A stretch of 64,000 nt of DNA from Rubrivivax sp. (GTDB lineage Bacteria; Pseudomonadota; Gammaproteobacteria; Burkholderiales; Burkholderiaceae_C), in NCBI GenBank assembly GCA_027484825.1, contig JAIXSE010000002.1, forward strand, positions 62,001 through 126,000, in the 5' to 3' direction. Under the pieces are notes generated by a model. It did not search any database and was not told the origin of the DNA. It saw only the letters and a program-made list of their open reading frames with translations. The stretch's first letter is position 1. Every line of letters starts with the position of its first letter. Shown here in pieces: positions 1-7,886 of the stretch. The position numbers were made by a program, and so were the translations under genes.

Positions 1-10
1 AGGCTGCTTG

Positions 11-56
11 ACTCAACTGCGACTACCTCACAGTCTTCAATAAACTACTCAACTGC
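11..56. repeat. Direct repeat ACTCAACTGC, two copies
   Basis: ACTCAACTGC occurs at 11-20 and again at 47-56, a 36-base period. The second copy is preceded by T, giving TACTCAA at 46-52. The same heptamer and its complement TTGAGTA cluster at the other side of the element (7043-7104), in inverted orientation overall. Repeated short sites at both ends would suit recombinase arm-binding sites, but this function is inference. Confidence 0.4.
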
Positions 57-570
57 CAGTCTCTTGCCTTGATTGCGGCCTCCGCTTGCAGGTCAGCGTC
101 TGCACCTACAGGCGCTGCTATCGGCATTCGGGTCAACCGGGCCTCAGCACTCGTTTCCTAGAACGATTCCCCGCGAGTTTTCGTCCTGAAGATGCGGTTC
201 AGCGGCGCCCCGGTACGGCCGTATCTGAAGAGGTCAGCAAGCTTAGCCAGTCAGGCGCGGCTGATGGGCGCACAAACTTCGAGCCGAGCACCCGCCTGAA
301 GCGCACCCCTTTCGCAAAGTATGAGGAGGGTGTATGCCTCGGAAATAGCGCTGCTTTCACAACTACCTGCGTCGCGCTTGGCTAGGTGCAAGTCGTCCAG
401 TCCAGATGGCACCAAGGTCTTGGTCCGGCTACGGCCTGCTTGGTCTCGCTCACTTCCGCGGCGACCGCATTTGCGCCGTCACAAGCAAAAAGTCGGCTGA
501 GATGCAGACTTCCTGTGCAACGCTGCTGCGAAATCGCAACATTCCCCTGCCATCACCATGCTGCGCACAA

Positions 571-669
571 AAATGATTCGTCTGCCATATTTTCGCCGGC
601 ATCAAAATATTTATCGTTAAATGATTCCATCATTTGTGTCCGAAATATTCAAACCGGCATGAATAAATA
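571..669. repeat. AT-rich segment with repeated short motifs
   Basis: AAATGATTC occurs at 571-579 and 619-627. CCGGCAT followed by an A/T-rich run occurs at 596-602 and 654-660. The segment is much more AT-rich than its surroundings and lies about 280 bases upstream of the first recombinase gene. It may be a regulatory or protein-binding region; nothing more can be said from sequence. Confidence 0.3.
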
Positions 670-950
670 CTGTCAGCTAACCCGAAGATAACTCGCAGTG
701 TAACTCGTCCACTGGGGGCGGAATTAGAGATGTCCTGCACGGACTGCAGTTGTGTAATAGTGGCTGTGTTACCTACTTGAAGCCTTCGGTGGGACGCATC
801 GTGCATCTCTGGTTGGGGCGACATTCGAAATCAAGTGGTAACTGGTTTTAAAGACTTTATTACCCTTGGTGAGATAACTAGAGGCGCCCGCGTCCTTGAT
901 ATTCCAAGTACGGAGTGCTCGATACCGATTGTTAAGAGAAAAGCACACCT

Positions 951-2360
951 GTGGGGCACATGCACGCCAGTTCCTCAATAATTAGAACCGAAACCGTCGT
1001 GGTTCTTGACCGCCTGCGAGCTGGGAACCCGACAGCGATGGTCATCGTCGGTGACCAACCCTTTGCCCAGCTTCTAACATTCTTCCGGGAGCGCGGCCTC
1101 TCGCTTTCAGCTGAGCGTGCCTATGCGCAATCGCTGGCTAGGTTCATTGAATGGTTGTCCGTGCGCGCCGAGGAATTCTGGCCACAGGAGAGCAGAGGAC
1201 TCATCTACACCGCCTTTGCATATGACCTTTTGTTCGGAACGTATCGGGACGGCGAGGACATGCTGGGTTTGAACTGGGCAGCCACCAGTCAGAAGAACGT
1301 CTCCCGACTAACGCGTTGCCTCGTCGAATTCAGCGACTGGCTTGCCGAGCGCAGCGGCTCCGCGGCGTTGAACCCGATGCAGCCAGGCGCCACGTTTTCG
1401 GACCAGTTGCTGTTCTGGCGTCGATGGAACAAGTGGAAGACCGGCTCTCTGCTGTCGCACATCAAGAGTCGTAACCGTGCTGTGCCGAAGGCCCAGGTGG
1501 CGCGGCGTATGACCACGCCCGGGCGGCGCAACACAGTCCTTCAGGAGGTCAAAGCCTTCCCGGAGGAACACATCGATGCATTGCTTTGGCGCGGCTTCAT
1601 TAACCCAGGAAAACAGGAAGCTGTCCAGCCTTGGGTGAAGTGCAATCTGCGCGACCTCCTCATCACGCTGCTCTGTCTGTACGGCGGATGCCGGGAAAGC
1701 GAGCCGATGCACTTGTGGGTTGATGACGTCTTCGTCGACCCAGCCAATCCTGACCTTGCGTTGGTGCTCATCCACGAGCCGCACGATGGTCTGGTGGACT
1801 ATGTGGACCCGTTGACCGGAACCAAGCGAAAGACCAATCGCGCGGACTATCTGCAGCGCTTCTGTAGCGGCAAGAAACCGTTGACCCTAGAAACCGGCCG
1901 GCGTCACGCCGGATGGAAGGGCAACCTGCTGACCCACCGTGACCGAAATGCCTTCCAAGTGTTCTGGGTTGACCGGAACGCCGGGCGAGTGTTCCTAACT
2001 CTCTGGCGTCTGTACATCGAGCGCGTTCGGCCGTTGGCCCTCCAGACGCCCTGGGCGTTCCTGACCAAGGACGCCCAGCCACTCGGCGCCGAGGCGTTCA
2101 GCGACTCGTTCAAAGCCGCCGTTCGCCGCATCGGTCTCACGCCCTCGAAATGGGGAGGAACCTCGACACAGGCGCTTCGCCATCGCTACGGCCAATGGCT
2201 GAACGAGCTCGGTATCGGAGAGAAGGAAGGCCAGGTCGCCATGCACCACCGCAACGTTAAGAGCCAGGAGGTCTACCGGGAGCTCGGCGTAGCCAAGGTG
2301 GCTGCGGCCATAGGGGAGCGCCAAGCATTCGCGCTCCCGAACTTTGAAAGCAAAGCATGA
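951..2360 (+). CDS. gmtY: Tyrosine recombinase, GmtY-like (first gene of a mobile trio)
   Basis: This 469-residue protein is a tyrosine recombinase, which cuts and rejoins DNA through a covalent phosphotyrosine. Visible catalytic elements are Arg248 in GGCRESE, Arg400-His401 in TQALRHRYG, His422/His423 in AMHHRN and the likely nucleophile Tyr432 in EVYRE. The box-II position usually held by His (HxLR) is Gln here. The N-terminal 180 residues look like a core-binding domain. The stop overlaps the start of the next gene (ATGA, 2357-2360), so the trio is translationally coupled. Position 951 is a GTG; an in-frame ATG at 960 is an alternative start. Size, order and coupling to 1024- and 229-residue partners fit the Gamma-Mobile-Trio recombinase GmtY; Tn554-like TnpA is the main alternative. 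Confidence 0.75.
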   Translation: MGHMHASSSIIRTETVVVLDRLRAGNPTAMVIVGDQPFAQLLTFFRERGLSLSAERAYAQSLARFIEWLSVRAEEFWPQESRGLIYTAFAYDLLFGTYRDGEDMLGLNWAATSQKNVSRLTRCLVEFSDWLAERSGSAALNPMQPGATFSDQLLFWRRWNKWKTGSLLSHIKSRNRAVPKAQVARRMTTPGRRNTVLQEVKAFPEEHIDALLWRGFINPGKQEAVQPWVKCNLRDLLITLLCLYGGCRESEPMHLWVDDVFVDPANPDLALVLIHEPHDGLVDYVDPLTGTKRKTNRADYLQRFCSGKKPLTLETGRRHAGWKGNLLTHRDRNAFQVFWVDRNAGRVFLTLWRLYIERVRPLALQTPWAFLTKDAQPLGAEAFSDSFKAAVRRIGLTPSKWGGTSTQALRHRYGQWLNELGIGEKEGQVAMHHRNVKSQEVYRELGVAKVAAAIGERQAFALPNFESKA

Positions 2361-5300
2361 CTCAACACATCTGGCACCTCGACCGCTACGTCGCACTCAC
2401 CAGTGAGCTTACGGGCCGGACCGTCTACGCCAATGAGTCCCCGGACTCTTATTTGATTTCACCAAACTGGAGTCAAGATTCCGTCAAGGAGGTGGTCGCC
2501 GAGTGGGAAGCGCGTATTCAAGAGTTGCCAGTCTCGCACCGCCCGCCGACGCCGCAGCGCACGGCTGCGCTTGAGCTCGGTTTCTGCAGCACGCCCGAAG
2601 CCTTCGGCGCAGGCTTGGATAGGCTGTTGCTCAGAGAGTTCAAAGACAAACTTGACAATCCTGTCTACAAGGCGAGCCAGCGGGCCCTATCAGCACTAAT
2701 GCTTGCGCTTTGGTGCCGCGGGCTCGTGGCATGGCCTGCTACTTCGCAAGAGCCGTTTCCGTCTGCCAACCTGTCCCTGGATAACTTCGGGTGGGGCGGC
2801 GACCACAGGAAATTCCTGACCCGGGTCCGTGGCTACCTTGACCGAGGTGGCAGAAACGACAGCTTTAACTTTCGCTTTTTTGTTGACATGATGTTGTCGC
2901 GAGCGGGCCTTACGGAGCTGGGTGACGTCACTCCGGTGACCATGCAATATCTGCCGGGGCAGACGCGGAAAATGAAGCCGCGGCCGATGGCATTCTCCGG
3001 GGTGCTCCAAGCACTTCGGGAGTCGTACTCGGTGAAGCGCGTCCCATGGACTCTGGAGGCCTTTGGCTTCTACCGCGCCAAGTCAGGCCACCTACGTCGC
3101 GACGACGACTTCAGCTGGGCCATTGCCAAGGACTCGTCCCTTGAGTCTTGGGTCAACCTTGCGAAGCAGCACCTCGCAGAGAACCCGGCCAACTTCAAGA
3201 AGCGCCGGAGCTCGGTCATTGCGTTTATCCAATATTTGGTCGACAACCCGAGCATCACGCGCAGCCCGGTTGGCTACTTCGACGTCCGTCGGCGGCCGGA
3301 GCCGCTTTTCCACGTCGCTGGGAACAAAGGACGGCAGACGATGACCGCTGTCCATCAGTTCCTCCAAGAAGTGCTGTTGAAGGTCTGCACACTAACCGAC
3401 GATTACGAGCTTCCCATCCTGATGCCGGGTTTCGCCAATCCGGTGGTCCTCCCGAGCTACCGCGGCGTGAACAAGGGTGAGACGCACCGCGAGCCGATGC
3501 CGACCCGGCTCATCAGGCAGGCGATGAACATCATCACTGAAAACGACTTCGCCTGGGTCCGAGAGGTCACCAAGCACAAGGACACATTCCGGTGGCAGAA
3601 CCCTGAAACCGGTGAGTTTGAGAGCGTTTGGAGCCCTGTCCGGGCATACGCTCTGCTCGCCAAGCTCTTGCTGCCAGCTCGCACCTTCCAGGTCCGCCAC
3701 CTCGACAGCGGGGAGGGGGACTCGCTGCGATACGGGGTGGACGGCCAGTGGACGCGCAATGGCGGACCTCACGCCCCTGCGGAGGTCAACGTCGAGCAAG
3801 GCGTCTTTAGGCAGTACAAGCGTCAGGACGGCGGCCTCGGTGCGGTGCTGTACTTCAACACCAATAAGACAGCCGATATTGACAAGGAGAAAGACGATTC
3901 CGGATTTGTCATGCCCTGGGAGAAGCGTGACGCGCTGGAGCTGTTCGCACGGCTGCGGGATTGGCAAGAGAAGTACAACCCCGTCCACGGTCCCACTCAG
4001 TGGTCTGACATCGTTGAGTTGAAAGCATCGAAGCATGCCGACGATTTGGTAAAGCGTGGGTCAAACTATTTCCTATTCCGCGACCCCTGCAACCGGCACA
4101 GACCGGACCTACCGGTCACTGACGTGCGACTGCGCAACCTGTGGCTCAAACTCATGGAGGAGCTGGAACACAGGATGCGGCAGTCTGGTGAGACGTTAGC
4201 TAACGGCGAGCCGGTCAAGCTGATTGCGTCCTATGACAAGTCCGGGCAGCCGTCATCGGCGCTATTCGACCTGCACACGCTCCGGGTGACCATCATTACG
4301 GCGATGTACGAGGAAGGCGTTCCGCCAGAAATCCTCATGAAAATCGTCGGGCACGCGTCGGTCCTAATGACCCTGTACTACACCAAGCTCAATGCGGAGA
4401 CCATCTCTCTGATGCTGGATTCAGCGGTCCTGGAGCGTCAGCGCAAGGCTCAGACCGAAATGGCCGGCTTCATCCAGCGCGCGAGCCGCCAGGAGCTCGA
4501 GCAGGCGGTGGCGCGCAGCCACGGCTCTGCGTTGGACGCACTAACCATGGGCACCGGCACTGGCTTCGTCGTCATGGACCATGGTCTGTGCCCCGTGGGC
4601 GCCAAGCGCTGCCATGAGGGTCTGGCAGCACTCGACCCGGCCTCTGGCATAACTCGCTTTTTGCAGGTGCCTGGCGGCGCCAGCAACTGCGTTCGCTGTC
4701 GCTTTTTCATCTCCGGGCCAGCTTTCCTCTTCGGCCTCGAGGCGCACGTCATCGACTTATCCTACCGCCTACGCAAGGCCTCAGCTGGGTACGAGAAGGC
4801 TCAGGTACGCTTCGACACCCTGTCCGATAGGTACTCTGAGGCCCTGGAGTGTGGGGAGCCGTTTGCCCAACTCAGCGAGCTGAAAATCGCCGAGACGGCG
4901 CTCGAGTCCACCACAGCAGAAGTGGATGCAATCGCCCTGAGCCTTCAGGCGGCCTACGCCCTCACAGAGCAAAGCATCCGCATCAATAATCGTTGGGCCG
5001 ACCAGGGCGGGACCGGACTTTCTCTGGTTGTCGTGGGCGGCACGGGCGTGTTGGAGGCAGTCCTTACGGAATCGCACGAGTTCGAGCAGTTGCACCGAAT
5101 CTGCACCAGTGCCACGTTGTTCGATGGGCTTCAAATCAACTGGCAGCGCCCCAACCTTGAGCGTGCCCGCATGTTCGACCGGATGCTGCGCGCATCCGGG
5201 CACGAACCGCACTTCTCACTCCTCGATGATGAGGATGCGCTCGGCGTGGCCAATGAGATGGGCAAGTTCCTCTACGCGCGCCTGGGCCCGAAAACCGTCC

Positions 5301-5431
5301 ACGACCTCATTGACGGCCGCACCACTCTGCGAGCGCTCGGCATGGAAAAGGCTTTTGCCGCCCAGCTCGAGTCCCTAACGCCCAAAGCGCTGACCGCTCG
5401 CCGCACTATCCTCATCGATGGCAACACATGA
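2357..5431 (+). CDS. gmtZ: Large tyrosine recombinase, GmtZ-like (VPA1269 type)
   Basis: A 1024-residue protein with a recombinase core in its middle: Arg442/Arg447 (one probably being catalytic Arg I), HTLR at 640-643, GHASV with His666, and Tyr674-Tyr675. Unlike the first gene product it keeps the full HxLR, GH and Tyr signature. C-terminal to the core are paired cysteines (C745, C752, C778, C781) that could bind zinc, followed by a helical tail. Its length and position between a 469-residue recombinase and a small third gene match the GmtZ/VPA1269 family; Tn554 TnpB has similar logic but is shorter. It starts inside the stop of the first gene and its own stop overlaps the third gene (5428-5431). 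It is probably the main or co-catalytic integrase. Confidence 0.75.
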   Translation: MTQHIWHLDRYVALTSELTGRTVYANESPDSYLISPNWSQDSVKEVVAEWEARIQELPVSHRPPTPQRTAALELGFCSTPEAFGAGLDRLLLREFKDKLDNPVYKASQRALSALMLALWCRGLVAWPATSQEPFPSANLSLDNFGWGGDHRKFLTRVRGYLDRGGRNDSFNFRFFVDMMLSRAGLTELGDVTPVTMQYLPGQTRKMKPRPMAFSGVLQALRESYSVKRVPWTLEAFGFYRAKSGHLRRDDDFSWAIAKDSSLESWVNLAKQHLAENPANFKKRRSSVIAFIQYLVDNPSITRSPVGYFDVRRRPEPLFHVAGNKGRQTMTAVHQFLQEVLLKVCTLTDDYELPILMPGFANPVVLPSYRGVNKGETHREPMPTRLIRQAMNIITENDFAWVREVTKHKDTFRWQNPETGEFESVWSPVRAYALLAKLLLPARTFQVRHLDSGEGDSLRYGVDGQWTRNGGPHAPAEVNVEQGVFRQYKRQDGGLGAVLYFNTNKTADIDKEKDDSGFVMPWEKRDALELFARLRDWQEKYNPVHGPTQWSDIVELKASKHADDLVKRGSNYFLFRDPCNRHRPDLPVTDVRLRNLWLKLMEELEHRMRQSGETLANGEPVKLIASYDKSGQPSSALFDLHTLRVTIITAMYEEGVPPEILMKIVGHASVLMTLYYTKLNAETISLMLDSAVLERQRKAQTEMAGFIQRASRQELEQAVARSHGSALDALTMGTGTGFVVMDHGLCPVGAKRCHEGLAALDPASGITRFLQVPGGASNCVRCRFFISGPAFLFGLEAHVIDLSYRLRKASAGYEKAQVRFDTLSDRYSEALECGEPFAQLSELKIAETALESTTAEVDAIALSLQAAYALTEQSIRINNRWADQGGTGLSLVVVGGTGVLEAVLTESHEFEQLHRICTSATLFDGLQINWQRPNLERARMFDRMLRASGHEPHFSLLDDEDALGVANEMGKFLYARLGPKTVHDLIDGRTTLRALGMEKAFAAQLESLTPKALTARRTILIDGNT

Positions 5432-6117
5432 AAGCATCAAATCCCACGACGGCGCCCGACCTGGTTCGGGACGCCCGGCAGCTTTACATGTCCTACTGGG
5501 AAGCGGCCAACCGGGGGGCGAAACGGCGGAACCTGGACCTGCTATGGGAGGTGCTCGAAGCAATTCGAGAACATGGCGGTCGGGACTACTCGCTAGCCGA
5601 AGTTGGGCGTCGGCTTGAGGCCTCCGGCGGCCCGAAGACGCAGAGCCTTCGTAACGCACAGGGTGTCCACTTTCGGGAAGTCATTACGGCCTACGCCAAT
5701 GCGGTGAGCGGCTCCAAGAAGTACCTCGCGAAGGGCCGGTCCCAGGTAGAGGCGGCGTTGGACCTAATCACGGACCAGAGCGTCCGCGCCACGTTACGGA
5801 TGGCCATCGAGGAAGGTAAGAGGCTGAAAGTAGTGAACGACAACCTGCATGCTGCCTTCAAGACGCTGCAGGTGGGGGCAGTGCAATCACCGCCTACCGC
5901 GCCGTCTGCTCAGGGAGCTATCACGACAGATGCGGCCGCCTCACCGTTAACGCCTCGCCTTAGGAATGCCCTCCTTAAGGGCATCGACCGGACTCGGCTC
6001 GCCGAGCGCGGCTTTATAGTCCCCGACGATGGCAGCATTCAGACCGAGGCTGGTGACGCCGTGTTCCCAGCAGCATTTGTCACAGCCATCGAAGCGGCAC
6101 TCCGTGAGTGGGGTTAA
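5428..6117 (+). CDS. gmtX: Third trio protein, GmtX-like
   Basis: A 229-residue soluble protein without signal peptide or membrane segment. Residues about 30-100 read like a helix-turn-helix-like region followed by a charged helix (NLDLLWEVLEAIREHG, then SLAEVGRRLEASGGP). The C-terminal third is Ala/Pro-rich and then Arg-rich. It is coupled to the large recombinase gene by a 4-base overlap. By analogy with GmtX and with Tn554 TnpC it is probably an accessory factor for integration or directionality. The family call rests on order, size and general look, so it is less certain than for the two recombinases. It converges on the nuclease gene with a 66-base gap. Confidence 0.6.
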   Translation: MKASNPTTAPDLVRDARQLYMSYWEAANRGAKRRNLDLLWEVLEAIREHGGRDYSLAEVGRRLEASGGPKTQSLRNAQGVHFREVITAYANAVSGSKKYLAKGRSQVEAALDLITDQSVRATLRMAIEEGKRLKVVNDNLHAAFKTLQVGAVQSPPTAPSAQGAITTDAAASPLTPRLRNALLKGIDRTRLAERGFIVPDDGSIQTEAGDAVFPAAFVTAIEAALREWG

Positions 6118-6183
6118 GTACGGTGGAAGTGGCCTCAACTTCCTCATCCCGGTAATTCCGCGCCCGCTTCGCGGCTTCTTTAC

Positions 6184-7056
6184 TTACCGTATGGGGGCCC
6201 CGGGAAGCAATTGCCAACCGGTCTCTCGTACAAAGCTTGCATAACTTATCGGTGCTTCAACGCGGGCCTCCGCCGTATTTGCTAACACGTAAGCCCAGGA
6301 GCGGCCCGACGCCTCGTCGTACACCAGCTTGAACAGATGCGACGGCACCCAAACACGATTGGGCCCGATGGTGCGCTGCTCTCCGCGGAAGACGGGACCG
6401 GAGAAAACGTACACATTGCCCTGAGCTCTTCTTGCGAACTTGCGGACGTCCGATTCAATCTTGGCCCATGTCTTCCGATTGTTGAACGGGTCCTGAGGCA
6501 CCATGTTCGAGAGCGCAAACGACTGCGCCATCGACGCCTGGTCTGGCTGGTCCCCTGCGGGGGCTAGGTGACCCCTATCAAGGCCACTTCCCCGAAAATC
6601 CTCAAGTTCCGCACGCATGCCGGGCGGAAGCCGAGGGTCCGCATAAAACCTGTCTGTTCTAGCTTCATCTAGCGCCCTGGACATCTGTTCGCGGCCGAGG
6701 CGCTCCACGACGACTAATGGGGTTTTTGACAATCCAGAGTACAGGACACCGAAATGGTTCGAACACAAGGCTTTTGAGCGCCACTGACGGTCGACCTTGG
6801 CGACGTCGAGGACCAAGCCCTGAGGGAACAACTGCGCGCACCGCTCGAAGCTATCGGCTGGAGGCAGCGATACCGGCGGCACCGTCGGCGGGCTCGGTCG
6901 ACGGCCGCCATGGCTAGAGAGTTGGTGGGCGGCCGCCTTCTCGACGAGCTCGCCGCGAGTGTCAGCCAAAGCCGGCGCGCTGACGGCGAGAGCGGCGCCG
7001 GCCACAATGCCAGTGAGCAAGCGGCGAAAAGTTTGCAAGCGATTGAGTAGACGCAT
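6184..7056 (-). CDS. Secreted DNA/RNA non-specific endonuclease (NUC family), complete
   Basis: A 290-residue NUC-type (beta-beta-alpha metal) nuclease with a signal peptide of about 31 residues ending ALA-D. The catalytic motif DRGH is at 160-163 (LDRGHLAPAGDQ), followed by LSNMVPQDPFNN with the metal-binding Asn near 193 and a normal C-terminus, so it looks functional in the periplasm or outside the cell. It lies inside the low-GC element, is convergent with the trio, and starts 13 bases after the stop of the truncated host nuclease in the same direction (GGGG ribosome site, spacing about 7). The host nuclease promoter could therefore drive it. It is homologous to the truncated copy (shared SKALC/LRALC...FxVLY and ERL segments) but is not a fragment of it. 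Confidence 0.85.
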   Translation of the reverse strand: MRLLNRLQTFRRLLTGIVAGAALAVSAPALADTRGELVEKAAAHQLSSHGGRRPSPPTVPPVSLPPADSFERCAQLFPQGLVLDVAKVDRQWRSKALCSNHFGVLYSGLSKTPLVVVERLGREQMSRALDEARTDRFYADPRLPPGMRAELEDFRGSGLDRGHLAPAGDQPDQASMAQSFALSNMVPQDPFNNRKTWAKIESDVRKFARRAQGNVYVFSGPVFRGEQRTIGPNRVWVPSHLFKLVYDEASGRSWAYVLANTAEARVEAPISYASFVRETGWQLLPGAPIR

Positions 7057-7104
7057 TGAGTACCCCTACTCAAGCCGCTCTATAGGCGAAAGTGACTTTG
7101 AGTA
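7043..7104. repeat. Cluster of TTGAGTA heptamers at the right end of the element
   Basis: TTGAGTA occurs at 7043-7049, 7056-7062 and 7098-7104, with its complement TACTCAA at 7067-7073. The second and fourth form a perfect 7-bp inverted repeat around CCCC. The cluster lies within about 80 bases of the point where homology of the broken nuclease stops (7123). The same heptamer occurs near the left edge of the window at 46-52. This is the expected pattern for binding sites of a tyrosine recombinase at an element end; that role is inferred. Confidence 0.5.
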
Positions 7105-7672
7105 CGCTTTTCGCCGGGTATTGCATGTGACCGCGGTCGTGCCGCTCGGTCTTGGGCAGGCGGGATTCGCCGGCATAGTCGTCCAGTTGCGCCCGTTCAC
7201 GGGCAGGCAAGCGGGCATCGGGGAAGAAGGCCTTGCGGCCGTCGGGACGTTTGACGTCCGCCCCCTCGCGCAGTTCCTCCGCCGTCAATCGCTCGGCGGA
7301 AAACAGCGGGCCCTTGAGCCCGCCGGCGTACAGCACCGCAAACTGGTCATAACAAAGCGCGCGCAACGTGCCGTAGCGGCTCGCGGCGGCATCGCCGGAA
7401 GACGGCGCCTGTACGACCGGCGCCTGCCCTCGATAGAAATGGGACGCGCAGGACTGGAACGACCCCGCGACCGGGGGCAGGTCGGCCGTGCGGCTGGCTG
7501 CGTTGGCGCCTCGTGCTGCGCTCGATGGCGCGCCGCCGAAGGGCTCAAGCGCCCGCTGCAAATCCCGGGTCAGTGAACGGACGGTGTCGGCGTGGGCGAC
7601 GCCTTGGGTCAGGGACAAGCTGGCCGCCAGCAGCAAGGCGGCGGGGAGAACACGAAAAGAAGGGACCAGCAC
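7070..7672 (-). pseudogene. Truncated secreted NUC-family nuclease, cut at its catalytic motif
   Basis: The frame encodes 200 residues: a signal peptide (about residues 1-28, VAHA-D), the N-terminal half of a NUC nuclease, and the catalytic HDRGHM at 178-183. Homology stops at Met183 (7124-7126). The remaining 17 residues (from QYPAKS) are foreign and the frame ends. The metal-binding Asn region and the C-terminal half are missing, so it should be inactive. Base composition up to the break is high-GC like the host, and after the break it is like the mobile element. The simplest reading is insertion of the element into the host gene at the codons for the active site. The start is a GTG with a weak ribosome site. 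Confidence 0.8.
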
Positions 7673-7775
7673 GCAACTTCAGGGATGACTCGATGACGGT
7701 GTGAGGCTACCGGTGATTGGCAGTGCCGCCCTGCATGTGTGTGCGCCCTGCGGCGCTGGCGGCGGGTGGCGGCCC

Positions 7776-7809
7776 AAGGCAGCACAAGGCACAAGGCAGC
7801 ACAAGGCAC
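7776..7809. repeat. 17-bp tandem repeat, two copies
   Basis: Two perfect 17-base units containing GGCAGCACAAGGCAC lie at 7776-7792 and 7793-7809, just before the katE terminator, in the spacer between the broken nuclease and katE. No function is apparent. Confidence 0.6.
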
Positions 7810-7822
7810 AAGACCCGGCCCC

Positions 7823-7860
7823 AAACAAAAACGCCGACCGCCCTGGCGAGCGGTCGGCGT
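7823..7860 (-). terminator. Rho-independent terminator of katE
   Basis: A perfect 10-bp stem (7831-7840 with 7851-7860, loop 7841-7850) is followed on the minus strand by TTTTTGTTTGG. It lies 26 bases beyond the katE stop codon in the right orientation. Confidence 0.9.
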
Positions 7861-7886
7861 TGGCGGCTATGGCCTCAAGCGGTGGG

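Larger units (their letters stand above)
1..950. other. Accessory DNA upstream of the recombinase trio, no confident gene
   Basis: This 950-base stretch has clearly lower GC than the chromosome to the right. The open frames in it are short, are broken by stops and resemble no family I know; two consecutive frames at 86-385 and 386-691 are separated by a single stop. It holds a 10-base direct repeat near the left edge (11-56) and an AT-rich segment with repeated motifs (571-669). It is probably part of the mobile element or of an older element next to it. No RNA gene or terminator is recognisable. Confidence 0.6.

Noticed and set aside
86-691. Two consecutive plus-strand frames separated by one stop
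   Set aside because: No ribosome site, no recognisable family and weak coding character; could be decayed but cannot be supported as a gene or pseudogene.
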